From a virus: 26,689 bases of DNA. The notes below the pieces were generated by a model. It made no database searches, was not told the origin of the DNA, and was given only the letters and a program-made list of their open reading frames with translations. The stretch covers positions 1 through 26,689 of the IMG/VR virus record IMGVR_UViG_3300025030_000374; one strand, 5' to 3'. Shown here piece after piece: positions 25,141-26,689 of this stretch. The translations under genes and the position numbers were made by a program. The stretch's first letter is position 1. Each line of letters starts with the position of its first letter.

Positions 25141-25491
25141 CTATTCATACCAGGTTGGTCCGATATATTCTCGCATGACGTAGCCGATAAATCCCGAGTT
25201 AGTTTGCACAAACGCCCAACCATCATGAATATCGGTGTCTGCTACGATAAGGACGTCGCCTCGGTTTACGACGCATAGTACGTCGCTTAATTTGTCTGGG
25301 GATTCTCGAACGTTTAATTTACCGCTACTTATAACGGTAGCCATTAGCGGGGCTTGAGTTGATGAGACCTCTTGTTCTGGAGGAACGTCTTGACACCATT
25401 TCGTGGATAATCCATCAATAGTTTGATCTAAGGGGATTGATAAGTCTTTTTTAGTTTTTGATTTTCTAATTGATACATCATTGTAATCCAT
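25141..25491 (-). CDS. SH3b domain protein
   Basis: A 116-residue protein read from ATG 25491, six bases after AGGAGG; the ATG at 25497 abuts the site and is less likely. Residues about 50-112 form a bacterial SH3 domain: G-K-L-N-V-R-E-S-P, L-S-D-V-L-C-V-V-N-R-G-D-V, then D-G-W-A-F-V-Q-T and GFIGYVMREYIGP. SH3b domains usually bind peptidoglycan or cell-wall peptides. No signal peptide or enzyme domain is joined to it, and the first about 45 residues are polar. Its place among packaging genes is odd for a lysin; it may be a virion protein or an accessory wall-binding protein. A Cys is present near residue 33 and another inside the domain. Confidence 0.75.
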   Translation of the reverse strand: MDYNDVSIRKSKTKKDLSIPLDQTIDGLSTKWCQDVPPEQEVSSTQAPLMATVISSGKLNVRESPDKLSDVLCVVNRGDVLIVADTDIHDGWAFVQTNSGFIGYVMREYIGPTWYE

Positions 25492-25508
25492 ATTCATCCT
25501 CCTAATGG

Positions 25509-25919
25509 TTATTTCCAAGGACAAGTGTCGTTTTTATACCGTTCATTCGGTAACTGCGGCAATAACGATTCGTCTCCATAATGTATTGCGTTGTGGGTGT
25601 TGTGGGTTGTGCATATCAGTCCTTCTGGATCATATATTAAGTCTCGATCAAGTTCGACGTCTTCGAGCGATATTGGGTTCATATGATGTATTACTATACG
25701 TCCATAAATTCGATAATCATCTATACCAAGATCGCAACCTTCATCTCGGATAATGATATTATCTCTTGTTCTTTTCCATTGATCAGATCTATACAGTAGT
25801 TGATTTAAATAACGATCACCGCCAAAGGTGGATTGACCGACAGCGGCTTTTAGTTGCAGATACAAATAACGTTCTTCAAAAGTTTTTAGCCTTGTTAATT
25901 CGCGAAACGTTCTAATCAT
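25509..25919 (-). CDS. HNH endonuclease next to terminase
   Basis: A 136-residue protein read from ATG 25919 (MIRTFRELTRLKTFEERYLY), whose start overlaps the stop of the preceding small gene (ATGATTAG) and so may be coupled; an ATG at 25934 is the alternative, and neither has a good ribosome binding site. The HNH motif is I-V-I-H-H-M-N-P-I (His78 and His79, Asn81), with T-T-H-N-T-H-N-A-I-H-Y-G providing Asn110 and His113. No CxxC zinc pair is present. HNH proteins encoded beside terminase genes are known to assist cos cleavage and packaging in several phages (for example HK97 gp74). The C-terminal N-D-T-C-P-W-K is typical of this phage subfamily. Confidence 0.88.
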   Translation of the reverse strand: MIRTFRELTRLKTFEERYLYLQLKAAVGQSTFGGDRYLNQLLYRSDQWKRTRDNIIIRDEGCDLGIDDYRIYGRIVIHHMNPISLEDVELDRDLIYDPEGLICTTHNTHNAIHYGDESLLPQLPNERYKNDTCPWK

Positions 25920-26129
25920 TTTCCCCAAATCCATCCATGTAAATTTTTGCTAGATCGTGCAAGGTTAACTGACCAATAACCCTATGTCTCGGATAGGCTC
26001 GTTTGCGTCCATCATCCTCTCGTCTAATTATGGTAGTCCAGGCATCACAAGTATGACGATAACATATCCATTACACAGACGAGGAGATGACACTAAATAT
26101 ACTCGACCCTTGAATTTTATAATTTTCAT
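25912..26129 (-). pseudogene. Frameshifted small Cys-containing phage protein
   Basis: ATG 26129 follows a very strong site (AAGGAGGGCGGT). The first frame reads MKIIKFKGRVYLVSSPRLCN and GY, then drifts and stops at 26030-26028. The -1 frame carries on with YRHTCDAWTTIIRREDDGRK, then A-Y-P-R-H-R-V-I-G-Q-L-T-L-H-D-L-A-K-I-Y, and ends at TAG 25912, overlapping the HNH gene start. Adding one T next to 26063/26064 would restore a 72-residue protein with C-N-G-Y-C-Y-R-H-T-C, a possible metal-binding Cys cluster. No slippery heptamer is visible there, so a natural one-base deletion or a sequencing error is likelier than programmed frameshifting. The function is unknown. Confidence 0.65.
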
Positions 26130-26152
26130 ACCGCCCTCCTTATCGGTACATT

Positions 26153-26488
26153 CTAATCATCAACGCTCCCTTGTCCACTGTACGTTCTCATTGCAGAAAG
26201 GGCATTTGCATATAGTTCTTCGGTTTTCTTTGCCGATTGAATGGCTTCGGTTTTGGCTTGTATTAATTCTTTTTGTAATACGAGAATCTCTTTTTCAACT
26301 CGGTCCTTGGTCGAACCGATCTTTAGAAAATGGGCTATAACCTGAGACGAAGCCGTTCCTTTAGAAAGTTGAGCCTCAGCCAAGTCGACAGCGAGAGCTA
26401 CCAATTGATTTTCGCGAGCTTCTGGAGTTTTAGCCGGAGGACGTCGCCTTTTGATTGGAGCATCATCTCTCTTAGAAACGGCCATCAA
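26153..26488 (-). CDS. Putative terminase small subunit
   Basis: A protein of about 110 residues. TTG 26488 lies nine bases after AAGGAG and ATG 26485 is next in frame; either may be used. The basic, proline-rich N-terminus (KRRRPPAKTPEARENQLVAL) leads into helices with AVDLAEAQLSKGTASSQVIA, H-F-L-K-I-G-S-T-K-D-R-V-E-K-E, a long charged coiled coil, and ends E-E-L-Y-A-N-A-L-S-A-M-R-T-Y-S-G-Q-G. This is a well conserved phage protein pattern found at the head of packaging clusters in Gram-positive phages. The T-A-S-S-Q-V-I segment could be a small helix-turn-helix. As first gene before HNH and terL it is the best candidate for the DNA-recognition subunit, but the family assignment is inference. 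Confidence 0.6.
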   Translation of the reverse strand: MMAVSKRDDAPIKRRRPPAKTPEARENQLVALAVDLAEAQLSKGTASSQVIAHFLKIGSTKDRVEKEILVLQKELIQAKTEAIQSAKKTEELYANALSAMRTYSGQGSVDD

Positions 26489-26689
26489 ATATTCATACTC
26501 CTTTCTTGTATAGTTGTTAGTTATTCAAGATAGTTTTCTACAAACTTTTAAGTGTAGCGAAAAGACTTTCAACCGTCTTTTACAACGACTCTTGAAGGGA
26601 GAACAGGATCACCACAACCTGTTTTTAAAAAGAACTTGCCGCTACACTTAAAAGTTTGTAGAAAATATACCGCCGGAGCTTTTTTTGGG
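26489..26689. other. Gene-free leader upstream of the packaging genes
   Basis: No reading frame with a ribosome binding site is visible in these 200 bases except the start signals of the small terminase candidate (AAGGAG at about 26499-26504). The region is dominated by a 132-bp inverted-repeat element. The last bases contain GCCGGAGC followed by seven T on the plus strand, which may be part of a structure extending past the window edge. A cos or pac site would be expected near here, but none can be identified by eye. Confidence 0.6.
26534..26665. repeat. 132-bp element with perfect 26-bp inverted ends and internal hairpins
   Basis: Bases 26534-26559 and 26640-26665 are perfect reverse complements over 26 bp. 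The 80 bases between them contain further hairpins: 26560-26566 with 26575-26581 (7 bp), 26602-26607 with 26618-26623 (6 bp), and a weaker one at 26589-26602. The whole folds as a long closing stem with a multi-arm junction, as RNA or as a DNA cruciform. It could be a structured RNA in the leader, a terminase or replication recognition structure, or a small inverted-repeat mobile element. No clear target duplication flanks it. Confidence 0.8.

Noticed and set aside
26485-26540. Possible promoter with TTGAAT and CTATAC before the small terminase candidate
   Set aside because: The spacing between the two hexamer-like elements is about half of what sigma-70-type promoters need.
26660-26689. GCCGGAGC plus seven T at the right edge as a plus-strand terminator
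   Set aside because: No complementary left arm precedes it inside the window; any partner would lie beyond the edge, so it cannot be supported.
1-26689. CRISPR arrays, tRNA genes, insertion sequences, integrase or att sites
   Set aside because: I saw no regularly spaced repeats, cloverleaf-like tRNA sequence, transposase or recombinase on either strand.

Overview
The window is a tailed-phage (Caudoviricetes) or prophage segment carrying DNA packaging, head and tail genes. Every convincing gene is on the minus strand, so transcription runs from the right end (about 26.5 kb) to the left end (base 1). Strong AGGAGG-type ribosome binding sites, a base composition near 40% GC, frequent TTG starts and the protein families present (SH3b protein, protease-capsid fusion, gp10-like neck protein, Dit and endopeptidase-type tail tip, BppU-type fibre) point to a low-GC Gram-positive (Bacillota, probably clostridial or Paenibacillus-like) host and a siphovirus with a long non-contractile tail. 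No integrase, repressor, lysis or replication genes are in view, so lifestyle cannot be judged.

Layout in transcription order. (1) 26489-26689: gene-free leader holding a 132-bp element with perfect 26-bp inverted ends. (2) 26.5-22.2 kb, packaging and head entry: putative small terminase, a frameshifted small gene, an HNH nuclease, an SH3b protein, a gp6-like connector, a tagged small protein, the large terminase and a second tagged small protein. (3) 22.2-17.6 kb, head: a repetitive decoration or fibre-like protein, a third tagged protein, the portal, and a prohead protease fused to the HK97-type major capsid protein, with a good internal ribosome binding site that could make free capsid protein. 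(4) 17.5-15.2 kb, neck and tail tube: head closure candidate, tail terminator, major tail protein followed by a terminator-like hairpin, two small conserved proteins and a first chaperone-like protein. (5) 15.2-3.1 kb, tail: a second chaperone-like protein, a gp10-like protein, a 1919-residue tape measure protein, Dit, a 1375-residue tail tip protein with helical modules and a probable ILEI-like domain, and a DUF4376-like accessory protein ending in a strong terminator. (6) 3.1-0 kb: a BppU/beta-helix receptor-binding protein and the 5' part of another gene.

Together these make a nearly complete packaging-to-tail-tip morphogenesis cluster. The most interesting signals are: a shared N-terminal tag (L-x-H-F-G-x-x-G-M-x-W-G) on three otherwise different basic proteins placed around the terminase and portal; the nested capsid start; the large inverted-repeat element ahead of the packaging genes; and a one-base frameshift in a small cysteine-containing gene.
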